Below are positions 56,855 to 64,000 of a stretch of 64,000 nucleotides of DNA, in pieces (position 1 is the stretch's first letter; each line of letters starts with the position of its first letter). The notes beneath the pieces are model-generated. The model was not told the origin of the DNA and searched no databases. It was given only the letters and a program-made list of their open reading frames with translations. Both the position numbers and the translations under genes were made by a program. Source of the stretch: Bacteroides sp. GM023. Lineage in GTDB: Bacteria; Bacteroidota; Bacteroidia; Bacteroidales; Bacteroidaceae. The stretch covers positions 1 to 64,000 of the forward strand of contig NZ_JAAXGE010000003.1 of assembly GCF_014750685.1 (NCBI RefSeq). Direction: 5' to 3'.

Positions 56855-58450
56855 TCAGGCTGTATAGGGGTGAGTGAACCAAAAACGACTGCCGATTCCC
56901 AATTTGGATTCGACGCCGATAGTACCACCAAGGTGCTCGATAATACTTCTACAAATGGACAATCCCAATCCTGTACCTTTTGAGAAAGAATTGAGTTTTA
57001 CGAAACGGTCGAACACTTTATCTGCTTTTTCGGGAGCAATCCCCATACCTGTATCTGTAACGGAGAATTCTATTTCACTCGTAATTTCATTTAGATGATA
57101 TTCAAGAGTAATCTGTCCTGTCTCCGTAAATTTGAGGGCGTTATTAATGAAGTTCGTAATCACCTGCATCAAGCGTTTCTTGTCTGTATAGATATAATAT
57201 TCGGGCAAACCGGATGCCAGCAAAACCGGTACGGGCTTATCCTCTTTTATATCATAATTGCGCATAATATCTTCACAGAAGCTCTTGATATCCAAATGAT
57301 CCATCGTGAAATCGAGTGTTCCTGCTTCTATCTTTGATAAATCGAGAATGTCGGATATTAGTTGTAAGAGCAGGTCTGTATTCTCATGCATGATATTCAC
57401 GTATTCCTGGCGTTCTTCTTTATCGTCCGATTCTACCAGTAGACTGGCAAATCCGACAATCGCGTTTAATGGCGTACGTATTTCATGACTCATATTAGCT
57501 AGAAAAGCAGATTTCAGCCTGTCCAGGTTTTCCGCTTTCTCTTTCGCTATCCTCAATTCTTCTTCTATCGTTTTCTGATGGTCAATATCGACACTGGTGA
57601 TTACGTGTGCCATTTGTCCGTCTATCCAGGCAAACGCGGCACTGAACACACGAAACCAGCATTTGTCAAACGGGCGTTGGTAATCCCAGGAATAAACCTT
57701 GGTTGGCAACCCGTTTTCATCTATCAAATGCTTTTTCGGACAAAACTCACATTCTCCTTTCTTATCCGTGTAAAGAGCTTCCCAGCACTTCTTTCCTTCG
57801 AAATGTTTAATGCCGCCATAGGGGGCGGCCATAGATTCATTGGCATATAACATGTCATGAGAATCGAAAGAATTCACATAAATATCAACTCCCATATTGT
57901 TCATAATGCTGCCTAAAGTCTTACTGGCCCGCACTTCTCTTTCTTTATATTCGCGGACGGCAATTTCTTTAGACAGAGAATCTAATAGCAGATGAATAAT
58001 TTGCAATTCATCATCAGTGAATTTTATTGTTTGTTCTCTGTCAGCAAATCCAACAAATCCGATGATTTTTCCTTCTGAATCTTTAAACTGGCGGACTAAT
58101 AATGACTCCGCATTATAAAAATCCATGATGGCAATATCGTTCGGGGAAGTGGTCGTATTTCTATGACTATAAAAAGGAGTATTTCTATTCTTTGTATAGT
58201 CAATGTGTTCCCTGGTCATCTCGTTTATTTCAAAACGAGGTCTTAGGGTATTTCTCTCATTCCCAATGGTTTCCTTTAAATAAAAATAACGGAATCCGTC
58301 TGTCTGATACACGAATCCTCTTTTGAATCCATAGTACTTGCAAATATCTGTCAGAGATTCAGTGACTTTCTTCTCTATGGATTCACAGCCGTTCAATCTT
58401 TCTAAAAAATGAAGTAAAAATACATTAAAACCCTCTTTCTCTTTAATCAT
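56855..58450 (-). CDS. Soluble GAF-PAS sensor histidine kinase
   Basis: A 531-aa kinase without membrane helices. A GAF-like domain (about 15-165) is followed by a PAS-like domain (about 180-295) carrying a Cys cluster, [20 protein letters not shown], a pattern seen in some PAS domains thought to bind metal or sense redox. HisKA ([20 protein letters not shown]) and HATPase ([28 protein letters not shown]) are intact. There is no receiver. The kinase core nearly matches the adjacent hybrid kinase, pointing to duplication. Confidence 0.9.
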   Translation of the reverse strand: MIKEKEGFNVFLLHFLERLNGCESIEKKVTESLTDICKYYGFKRGFVYQTDGFRYFYLKETIGNERNTLRPRFEINEMTREHIDYTKNRNTPFYSHRNTTTSPNDIAIMDFYNAESLLVRQFKDSEGKIIGFVGFADREQTIKFTDDELQIIHLLLDSLSKEIAVREYKEREVRASKTLGSIMNNMGVDIYVNSFDSHDMLYANESMAAPYGGIKHFEGKKCWEALYTDKKGECEFCPKKHLIDENGLPTKVYSWDYQRPFDKCWFRVFSAAFAWIDGQMAHVITSVDIDHQKTIEEELRIAKEKAENLDRLKSAFLANMSHEIRTPLNAIVGFASLLVESDDKEERQEYVNIMHENTDLLLQLISDILDLSKIEAGTLDFTMDHLDIKSFCEDIMRNYDIKEDKPVPVLLASGLPEYYIYTDKKRLMQVITNFINNALKFTETGQITLEYHLNEITSEIEFSVTDTGMGIAPEKADKVFDRFVKLNSFSKGTGLGLSICRSIIEHLGGTIGVESKLGIGSRFWFTHPYTA

Positions 58451-58935
58451 ATAATTTTTTTAACACCATTAGTTTGTAATACCCTAGCTGAACATCCCAC
58501 TTTTTTTCATAAAACTTCAAGCTGCTAATATACAAACTTTTAAACTGTTAGAATTTTTATTTCGGTATTTTATGATGTATTGTTTTTCTTTATTTTGGCA
58601 CGAAAAGAGAAGTGATTTTTGAAAGTAAGATTGAAGGAGCAGATGTATATCGAATATCCATACATCTCTTTGATGGTATTTATTGTTGAATATTATTTGT
58701 GTTTGCTATAGGATATCTTCTTTTTGAATTTGATTTTCCAACTACTTGAATATTAGTGGAATACGGATAGCCTTTTTCCTTTAAAACCAACGGGTCGTTC
58801 CTTTTAAAGGAACGACCCGTTGCTCACCGAGAAACACACTGTTCCTTTTAAAGGAACGGACTACTCCATAAACAGGTATTTATATCCTATGTGTTTTGTT
58901 CGTTTTTATTGTCCGAATTTGGCTATGACCAACTT
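58451..58935. other. Intergenic region with a repeated palindrome (58789-58857)
   Basis: No gene is seen. A 33-base near-perfect palindrome lies at 58789-58821 (arms AACGGGTCGTTCCTTT and AAAGGAACGACCCGTT). Its 17-base core GTTCCTTTTAAAGGAAC recurs exactly at 58841-58857. A half copy TTCCTTTAAAACC lies at 58777-58789. There is no T-tract, so this looks more like a protein-binding site or repeat than a terminator. Confidence 0.65.
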
Positions 58936-59463
58936 TTATTTCAATGCATCGATAACCTGCGGCATCATTGTCCAAATGGTGTTTTCATCTTGAGCCGTGA
59001 AGAAGTTACCATCCACCTCTGATTTTTCGTCAGTAGCCGTTCCGTTTTGAATAGCCGGTTTGGCTAATGGATGAACAGCTACTTTTTTACCTTTTGTAAT
59101 TCCTGCAAAATCAAACATCATTGCACCTGCACAATGCCCGATCATCATTTTTCCTTTATCTCCGAATGTCTTGATGACCTGCATCAAATCTACATTATAA
59201 GGTTTATCCGCATTTTGCTGGAACACGGGAACTGCATCTCCGCAAGAGAAGACAAGTGCGTCAAATTCATCTTCATGTCCTTTAAGATTTGCAATCACAT
59301 CGTCCACTGTCAGGCTGATTCCCGAATTTGTTTTAATCTCTTTAGTATCCGATACGGCAAATACTTTATACGAAATACCATTCTCGAAAAAGGCTTCCAG
59401 ATATTGGAATAACCCACAACCATTTACCGGATTCACTGCTAAAACTGCTACTTTCTTTGCCAT
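58936..59463 (-). CDS. DJ-1/PfpI family protein
   Basis: A 175-aa flavodoxin-like protein of the DJ-1/PfpI superfamily. The nucleophile elbow is GHCAGA with Cys111. FSCGDAVPV and the N-terminal strand VAVLAVNPVNG fit the fold. Members act as deglycases, chaperones or stress proteins; the exact activity cannot be told. It is divergent from an HxlR regulator, which suggests control by it. Confidence 0.85.
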   Translation of the reverse strand: MAKKVAVLAVNPVNGCGLFQYLEAFFENGISYKVFAVSDTKEIKTNSGISLTVDDVIANLKGHEDEFDALVFSCGDAVPVFQQNADKPYNVDLMQVIKTFGDKGKMMIGHCAGAMMFDFAGITKGKKVAVHPLAKPAIQNGTATDEKSEVDGNFFTAQDENTIWTMMPQVIDALK

Positions 59464-59510
59464 AATGATAATTATTTAAATGAAACAATAGTTATTATTA
59501 GTAAGTTTAT

Positions 59511-59531
59511 TACTTTTGTGATGCAAATGTA
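59511..59531. promoter_or_regulatory. Two facing -7 elements between the PfpI and HxlR genes
   Basis: TACTTTTG (59511-59518, + strand) and TACATTTG (59531-59524, minus strand) are both TAnnTTTG matches. They face each other across a 5-base spacer and form a near-perfect inverted repeat. The minus-strand element serves the PfpI gene. Both promoters occupy the same DNA, so they probably compete. Confidence 0.6.
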
Positions 59532-59629
59532 TCTTTCTTGATTGAGAAATGCAATAACGCACCTCTAAATAAGGAAGTTACATGAAGGTAACCATTGTTG
59601 AAACTCAATGAAATACAAAACGTTAAAAG

Positions 59630-59977
59630 ATGAAAAACTTTTTACCTACAGGGAATTGTCCGGTCAGGAATGTACTTTGTCGCTTGGGCGATAAATGGTC
59701 AATGCTGGTATTGATTACTTTGAATGCCAATGGAACGATGCGTTTCAGTGATATTCATAAAACGATAGACGACATCTCTCAGCGGATGCTGACGGTTACT
59801 TTGCGTACGCTGGAATCGGACGGACTGGTAGAGCGTAGGGTGTATGCCGAAGTACCCCCTCGTGTAGAGTATTACCTGACAGCTACCGGTGGTACACTGA
59901 TTCCGCATATTGAAGGCTTAGTAGGATGGGCCTTGGAACATATGGATGGGATTTTGGAACATAGAAATCATGAATAA
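59630..59977 (+). CDS. HxlR-family transcriptional regulator
   Basis: A 115-aa winged-helix regulator. The family's conserved cysteine lies in TGNCPVRNVL near the N-terminus. The helix-turn-helix is MRFSDIHKTIDDISQRMLTVTLR and the wing is RVYAEVPPRVEYYLT. HxlR/HypR proteins often sense aldehydes or thiol-reactive compounds through this Cys. The divergent PfpI gene and the GNAT gene 12 bases downstream are likely targets. Confidence 0.9.
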   Translation: MKNFLPTGNCPVRNVLCRLGDKWSMLVLITLNANGTMRFSDIHKTIDDISQRMLTVTLRTLESDGLVERRVYAEVPPRVEYYLTATGGTLIPHIEGLVGWALEHMDGILEHRNHE

Positions 59978-59989
59978 CTTTACAAAAAA

Positions 59990-60445
59990 ATGGAAATACA
60001 ACCAATTACTACAGACAAAAAACAGTTTTTAGATTTACTGTTGTTGGCGGATGAACAGGAAGATATGATTGATAGGTACCTGGAACGTGGCGAAATGTTC
60101 GCTTTATATGATAATGGTATAAAAGCGGCCTGTGTTGTCACCAGTGAAGGCCCCGGAGTTTATGAAATCAAGAATATCGCTACGATTCCTGCTTTTCAAA
60201 AACAAGGATACGGAAAACGTCTGATAGAATTCTTATTTGAATATTATAAAGGTAAATGCTCCGTTATGTTGGTGGGCACGGGCGATGTTCCTGCCTCTAC
60301 TACTTTCTATCAGCGTTGCGGTTTCACCGTTTCACATCGGGTAAAGAATTTCTTTACGGATAATTATGACCATCCGATGTTTGAGGACGGGGAACAATTG
60401 GTCGATATGGTGTATTTGAAGAAAACATTATCATCAAGTGAATAA
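59990..60445 (+). CDS. GNAT-family N-acetyltransferase
   Basis: A 151-aa acetyltransferase. The acetyl-CoA loop reads IPAFQKQGYGKRLIEF (Q-x2-G-x-G/A type) and TTFYQRCGF follows in the last strand. It is co-transcribed with the HxlR gene. The substrate is unknown. Confidence 0.88.
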   Translation: MEIQPITTDKKQFLDLLLLADEQEDMIDRYLERGEMFALYDNGIKAACVVTSEGPGVYEIKNIATIPAFQKQGYGKRLIEFLFEYYKGKCSVMLVGTGDVPASTTFYQRCGFTVSHRVKNFFTDNYDHPMFEDGEQLVDMVYLKKTLSSSE

Positions 60446-60550
60446 AAGAATAATATTGTTTGTTTATATTACTATTTAACGTTTGGACTTAATTCCTGTT
60501 CCTAATTATAAAATTTGCTGTTCCTGTATTTTTACAGGAAAAACGGATTC

Positions 60551-60636
60551 TCTTAATAAACGTGATTTCCGTTTATAATAAACTTTTTGATAGTTTATTA
60601 AAAACGGTATCAGAGTTTATTAAGAACTATTTTTTT
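60551..60636 (+). terminator. Long hairpin terminator after the GNAT gene
   Basis: Two 34-base arms (60551-60584 and 60592-60625) pair at about 27 positions, including TCTTAATAAAC with GTTTATTAAGA and CCGTTT with AAACGG, around a 7-base loop. A T7 run (60630-60636) follows. The motif GTTTATTAA or its complement occurs four times. Confidence 0.65.
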
Positions 60637-60684
60637 GCTTTTTCGGGTTGAAACAAGATTCTTCGAGCTGAAATATATACAAAA

Positions 60685-60714
60685 TGGGGCAATAATCATT
60701 CGACTATTGCCCCA
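60685..60714 (-). terminator. Hairpin after creD
   Basis: A 10-bp perfect stem (TGGGGCAATA with TATTGCCCCA) is followed on the minus strand by TTTTGTATATATTT. It probably ends the creD transcript about 150 bases after its stop codon. Confidence 0.65.
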
Positions 60715-60864
60715 CGCTATATTGGAACTGGTACTTATCTGTACTAGAATAAAGACTAATTATGTATCTATTTTTCTTATTTTATTCATGCTGTTTTTTG
60801 TTTTTCTTTTCTCAAAGATACAACATAAAAAGTCATTTGTCAAGTGTTTCATCGAAAATACCGG

Positions 60865-62217
60865 TTATTCGTTGAACCAATCTATCTTCTTTGAGAAATA
60901 CATTACCATTGCTAAAATGATAAATAATCCTAAGCTTCCTGCCAGTAGTGCGTAGGTTTCCAACTGAATCAGGACGAATATATAGAGATAGAGTACTCCC
61001 AACAGACCTGACATAATCAGTGCAGGTTTCTTTCTTTTGGTAATTCCGAACATATATCCACCGACCAGTACAATTGTTAGTGCAGCAGATAATAAATAGG
61101 CTGGATTGAAGCCGATATGCTCGGAGAAGGAGAGTAGTAGGCTATAGAACAAGCAGAGTGCCAATCCAACCAATAAATATTGTAAAGCATGAATCCGGGT
61201 TTTATTCATAATTTCGGTAAAGAAGATCACTCCGAATGTCAGCAAGATAATCAGGATAGCATACTTTGCAGAACGCGTGGATTGCTGATACTGTTCTACC
61301 GGAATTTTGAAGTTGACACCGAAACTGGAGTTTTCGATATCCTTGAGGTTGGAATTGTTGTAATCCACCATTACCTGTGAATAATTCCGGTTCAGGTTCA
61401 ACACTTGCCATTGAGCCGAAAAGTCCTTTTCGGTAATGTCACGGTTATTGGGCAGGTAGCTTCCTGTGAAGCTGGGGGTATTCCAGTTAGCTTTCAAATC
61501 TACACGGGTCGTTTTGCCCAGGGGGATGAAGTTGATGGACTGCGAACCTTTCAATTTGATTTTTATTTCATAAGGCAGCTTTTTATTCTGCTTCAGTTCC
61601 GATAAGTCCGCGATGGCATGTACTCCGGTGCTACCTATTCCCCTGTTATCCATTCCCGGTTCGAATACATAGACAGAATCTCCCAGGGTAATGCTGATTT
61701 GTTCGCTGATACCTCGCATATCAGTCAGATTCAGGCAGATGGCTGCCCTGTCAAACTGCAACTGACTCATATCTATTCTGCTCTTTTTCAATTCTTCCGA
61801 GCTGAATGAACCTTTCATTGTTAGTTCCGATTGATAGACATTGACTTCGTAGATACTTCTTTTCAGAATCTCGGTTTTCAGTTGGCCGTTAACCAAAAGC
61901 TCATCGGGGAAAAGTATCAGGTCTTTAATAGAAACCTTTTTCTCTCCGTTGTTTTCTGTGACAACCGGAAACTGTAAGTTCAGATAAGGGCCGGTGATGG
62001 TCTGTGCAAGACTCCATTTTTCGCTTACCTCGTCGATAGCTTCTTCCTGTGTTCGTCCCCGTTCGGAAATAAGATTTTCAATCATGAACATCGGTATCAT
62101 CAGGAGAATAATCAATATTCCGATAATGACCACCTTGATTGTTTTGGAGAAACGGTGAAGGCATCCCATAGGTTGCTGTGCCTGTTGCTCGTTTAAGTTT
62201 TCATTGAAATCGTCCAT
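60865..62217 (-). CDS. creD: CreD-like inner-membrane protein
   Basis: A 450-aa inner-membrane protein of the CreD family. One membrane helix near residues 27-47 is followed by a large periplasmic beta domain (about 50-315) and five or so membrane helices at the C-terminus. In E. coli CreD is induced by CreBC and affects envelope stability; here no creBC genes are adjacent. It follows a small winged-helix regulator by 26 bases, which suggests local control. Confidence 0.88.
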   Translation of the reverse strand: MDDFNENLNEQQAQQPMGCLHRFSKTIKVVIIGILIILLMIPMFMIENLISERGRTQEEAIDEVSEKWSLAQTITGPYLNLQFPVVTENNGEKKVSIKDLILFPDELLVNGQLKTEILKRSIYEVNVYQSELTMKGSFSSEELKKSRIDMSQLQFDRAAICLNLTDMRGISEQISITLGDSVYVFEPGMDNRGIGSTGVHAIADLSELKQNKKLPYEIKIKLKGSQSINFIPLGKTTRVDLKANWNTPSFTGSYLPNNRDITEKDFSAQWQVLNLNRNYSQVMVDYNNSNLKDIENSSFGVNFKIPVEQYQQSTRSAKYAILIILLTFGVIFFTEIMNKTRIHALQYLLVGLALCLFYSLLLSFSEHIGFNPAYLLSAALTIVLVGGYMFGITKRKKPALIMSGLLGVLYLYIFVLIQLETYALLAGSLGLFIILAMVMYFSKKIDWFNE

Positions 62218-62243
62218 AAGCCAGTAGTGTTTTGATGAATTAT

Positions 62244-62540
62244 TTATTTTGATTTTAAAAATTTCTCCAGGGCTTCAATATGAGATTTGAAAGCGTCTCT
62301 GCCCGACTTTGTTGCTTGAAAAGCAGTCCGTGGCTTTCGTCCGACAAAACTTTTGTTGCATACGATATATCCCAGTTCTTCCAGGGCACGGGTGTGACTG
62401 GCAAGGTTGCCGTCGGTCAGTGAGAGCTGTTCTTTCAGAAAATTGAAATCAGCTTCCTCATTCACCATCAGAACAGCCATGATACCCAGTCGCACCTTGC
62501 TTTCGAATGCTTTATTAATATATTGGAATGATTCTATCAT
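62244..62540 (-). CDS. Small winged-helix transcriptional regulator
   Basis: A 98-aa single-domain winged-helix protein of the MarR/ArsR-like DUF-type seen beside creD. The helix-turn-helix is NFLKEQLSLTDGNLASHTRALEELGY and the wing is VGRKPRTAFQATKSGRDAF. Its ATG directly follows the stop of the upstream membrane protein gene (TAAATG), so translation is coupled. It probably regulates the operon. Confidence 0.85.
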   Translation of the reverse strand: MIESFQYINKAFESKVRLGIMAVLMVNEEADFNFLKEQLSLTDGNLASHTRALEELGYIVCNKSFVGRKPRTAFQATKSGRDAFKSHIEALEKFLKSK

Positions 62541-63092
62541 TTATGATTTCTTTCTTTCGTAATGTAAATAGAACAATATGCCATAGAGGATATGGAAACC
62601 GCCGAAGCCTATCGTCCAAAATAGCAGTGAATGACCTGCCCAAAAGCAGTCGATAGCACCCAGGCAGATGAAAGCATAGCCCAACCATGCCACGCTGGAA
62701 TAGGTAAACTTGGAAACATTGACCAATGCCAGTCCGTAAAATAAAAGCATGATGGATGCTAGGATATCGTAATACTCGTGCATCAGGATGGAAATACATA
62801 CAATACCACCGGTCAGCATCGGAAGGGAAAAATTCCATAATGCCCGATAGGTGAGCCGGCTAAAAAACTTCTGTCCTGTCTTTTTTGATTTACAATAAGA
62901 CAGGATTCCGGCAGTGACGGCAGCGGCTGCCAGTACCGACAGGGCTATGATAGCCATTAATTCCAACGCGACGATTAAATACGTGTCCGGTGTGATAACT
63001 TGTGTCGCGATGTACGCGCCAGCCAATGCGTAAATGCCTGCCATGATGGCGGCCAGACCACTAACGGAGATAAACTTTGAGGACTTTTCCAT
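62541..63092 (-). CDS. Membrane protein of unknown function, creD operon (start uncertain)
   Basis: A protein of about 183 aa with five to six membrane helices (AAIMAGIYALAGAYIAT; LVALELMAIIALSVLAAAAV; WLGYAFICLGAIDCFWAG). Family unknown to me. ATG 63092 has AAAAGAG upstream, but 16 codons before it (NKDKALESVFEIKEL) read like genuine N-terminal sequence and would need a non-ATG start near 63140 or the ATG at 63191, which lies beyond the likely promoter. The operon membrane protein-regulator-creD suggests a shared envelope role. Confidence 0.75.
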   Translation of the reverse strand: MEKSSKFISVSGLAAIMAGIYALAGAYIATQVITPDTYLIVALELMAIIALSVLAAAAVTAGILSYCKSKKTGQKFFSRLTYRALWNFSLPMLTGGIVCISILMHEYYDILASIMLLFYGLALVNVSKFTYSSVAWLGYAFICLGAIDCFWAGHSLLFWTIGFGGFHILYGILFYLHYERKKS

Positions 63093-63148
63093 CAACTCTT
63101 TTATCTCAAAAACCGATTCTAATGCTTTATCTTTATTTATATTAAAAG

Positions 63149-63167
63149 TACTTTGTAGTGCAAAGTA
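63149..63167. promoter_or_regulatory. Inverted repeat TACTTTG-N5-CAAAGTA upstream of the membrane-protein operon
   Basis: A perfect 7-bp inverted repeat with a 5-base spacer. On the minus strand it includes TTACTTTG, one base off the -7 consensus. It may be both promoter and operator of the creD operon. Confidence 0.5.
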
Positions 63168-63245
63168 AAATAAAAGATTTAAGATGAACAAGATTTTATC
63201 TGATTATTTCAATAAATAGATTCAAAAAAGAAGTTGGATAGATGA

Positions 63246-63290
63246 AATTAGTCAAATGTTTGACTAATTCGATGGGAATACGTACCTTTG
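63246..63290 (+). promoter_or_regulatory. MarR gene promoter with palindromic operator
   Basis: TTTG (63259-63262), a 20-base spacer and TACCTTTG (63283-63290) match the Bacteroides promoter. A palindrome with 11-bp arms (AATTAGTCAAA-TG-TTTGACTAATT, 63246-63269) covers the -33 box. This is the expected layout for autorepression by the MarR protein encoded next. Confidence 0.75.
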
Positions 63291-63320
63291 TGCCCGAAAA
63301 AGATAAAAACGATTTTTGGA

Positions 63321-63761
63321 ATGAGAGAAGGAGCGGAGTTCAGAGAACTCATGTTACAGATTGTCCGCACACGTATGGCTTTTCGCCGGTCTATGCAAAG
63401 GACACTAAAGAAGAATAACGCAGGTATTACATTCGAAATGCTTCAGGTATTGAGTAGTTTATGGCACGAACAGGGCATCAGCCAACAGATATTGGCGGAA
63501 CGTATAGCGAAGGACAAAGCATGCTTGACTAATCTGATGAACAACCTGGAAAAGAAAGGGTATGTCTGCCGGAAGGAAGATCCGACCGACCGGCGTAATA
63601 AACTGGTGTTTCTGACTCTGGCGGGTGAGGAGTTCAAAGAGCAGATTCGTCCGGTTTTGGATCAGGTTTATGTATATGCAGAACGTGTTATCGGTATTGA
63701 AAGTATTGAAACAATGTTGTCTGAATTAAATAGTGTCTACGATGTTCTTGAAAAAGTCTAA
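63321..63761 (+). CDS. MarR-family transcriptional regulator
   Basis: A 146-aa winged-helix dimer. The helix-turn-helix is ISQQILAERIAKDKACLTNLMNNLEKKG and the wing contains EDPTDRRNKLVFLT, both typical of MarR. ATG 63321 was chosen because the upstream TTG at 63288 overlaps the -7 box. It overlaps the following efflux gene by 20 bases, so it probably represses a multidrug efflux operon. Confidence 0.92.
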   Translation: MREGAEFRELMLQIVRTRMAFRRSMQRTLKKNNAGITFEMLQVLSSLWHEQGISQQILAERIAKDKACLTNLMNNLEKKGYVCRKEDPTDRRNKLVFLTLAGEEFKEQIRPVLDQVYVYAERVIGIESIETMLSELNSVYDVLEKV

Positions 63762-64000
63762 ACTATATCCGGCAATTTTATTCGGTTTGTTTTCTTTCCC
63801 CCAATGGATAAACGCGCAAACAGACTCTTTATTTCTTACTGTCGACCAGCTTTTCGAACGGGGGGTGCAGCATAGCCTGCAACTCCAGGCAGACGCAATG
63901 AAAGAATCTATGGCACAGGAACGGGCAAAGACTGCGAGAACCGCACAACTGCCGGAACTGCAAATCGGACTGAAAGGCGGATTCGTCGGGCAGCCCGTCG
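63742..64000 (+). CDS. TolC-family outer-membrane efflux protein, N-terminal part (runs off window)
   Basis: The frame opens at ATG 63742 inside the end of the MarR gene and has no stop before the window ends (86 codons seen). It encodes a signal peptide (YPAILFGLFSFPQWINAQ) followed by LTVDQLFERGVQHSLQLQAD and LPELQIGLKGGFVGQPV, typical of TolC-like proteins. It is likely the first structural gene of an efflux operon continuing beyond the window. Confidence 0.82.
   Translation, partial: MFLKKSKLYPAILFGLFSFPQWINAQTDSLFLTVDQLFERGVQHSLQLQADAMKESMAQERAKTARTAQLPELQIGLKGGFVGQPV

Larger units (their letters stand above)
60446..60864. other. Intergenic region between convergent genes, holds two hairpins
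   Basis: No convincing gene; the open + frame at 60635-60955 overlaps hairpins and the end of creD and looks random. The region is AT-rich and contains the two terminator-like structures listed separately. Confidence 0.55.

Noticed and set aside
60635..60955. Plus-strand open frame of 106 codons after the GNAT gene
   Set aside because: It crosses two hairpins and runs antisense into creD, with no similarity to any family.

Overview
The window is a piece of a Bacteroides chromosome, most likely close to B. thetaiotaomicron or B. ovatus. The evidence is the Bacteroidota promoter element TAnnTTTG in front of many genes, a SusC/SusD polysaccharide utilisation locus (PUL) with its own ECF sigma/anti-sigma pair, an AraC-fused sensor regulator (HTCS type), lipoproteins with Bacteroides-style signal peptides, and the gene order fucR-fucI-fucA-fucK-mutarotase-fucP next to an N-glycan-type GH18 PUL. 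From memory, unchecked, this resembles the BT_1272 to BT_1285 region of B. thetaiotaomicron.

Layout. 1-280: end of an rRNA operon (23S tail, 5S, terminator). 699-8240: seven-gene V/A-type ATPase operon (E, DUF2764, A, B, D, I, K) whose K subunit carries a Na+-type ligand set. 8446-12708: glycogen synthase of the eukaryote-like GT3 type plus alpha-glucan phosphorylase. 12918-14018 (-): TlpA-like periplasmic thioredoxin lipoprotein. 14157-18518: polyamine ABC importer potABCD. 18615-21939 (-): AlkD-type DNA glycosylase, a lipoprotein, and a degenerate HTCS-like regulator. 22464-25068: AT-rich accessory patch with a broken AraC fragment, an overlapping two-gene ATPase/Toprim-like module (candidate defence system) and decayed sequence. 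25069-36898 (-): GH18 PUL (sigma, anti-sigma, SusC, SusD, three GH18-fold proteins, a DUF1735-LamG protein). 37089-43879 (-): L-fucose catabolism. 44059-46018 (-): ribosomal protein S16 and a NhaC antiporter. 46214-53502: RND efflux pump with a LytS/LytTR two-component system. 53551-58450 (-): two related sensor kinases. 58936-60445: DJ-1/PfpI protein, HxlR regulator and GNAT acetyltransferase. 60865-63092 (-): CreD, a winged-helix regulator and a membrane protein. 63321-64000: MarR regulator followed by the start of a TolC-like outer-membrane factor that runs off the window.

How the parts fit. The PUL probably binds and cleaves host N-glycans at the cell surface. The adjacent fucose operon can use fucose, a sugar found on such glycans. 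The sequence also shows likely control elements: a repeated 21-bp element in front of fucR and fucI (candidate FucR operator), a 21-bp-spaced direct repeat in front of the LytTR-linked efflux operon, and a palindrome over the promoter of the MarR gene. The best candidate for an undescribed system is the overlapping ATPase/Toprim-like gene pair at 22585-24110. It has its own consensus promoter and lies next to a truncated regulator fragment, as expected for a swapped-in cassette.
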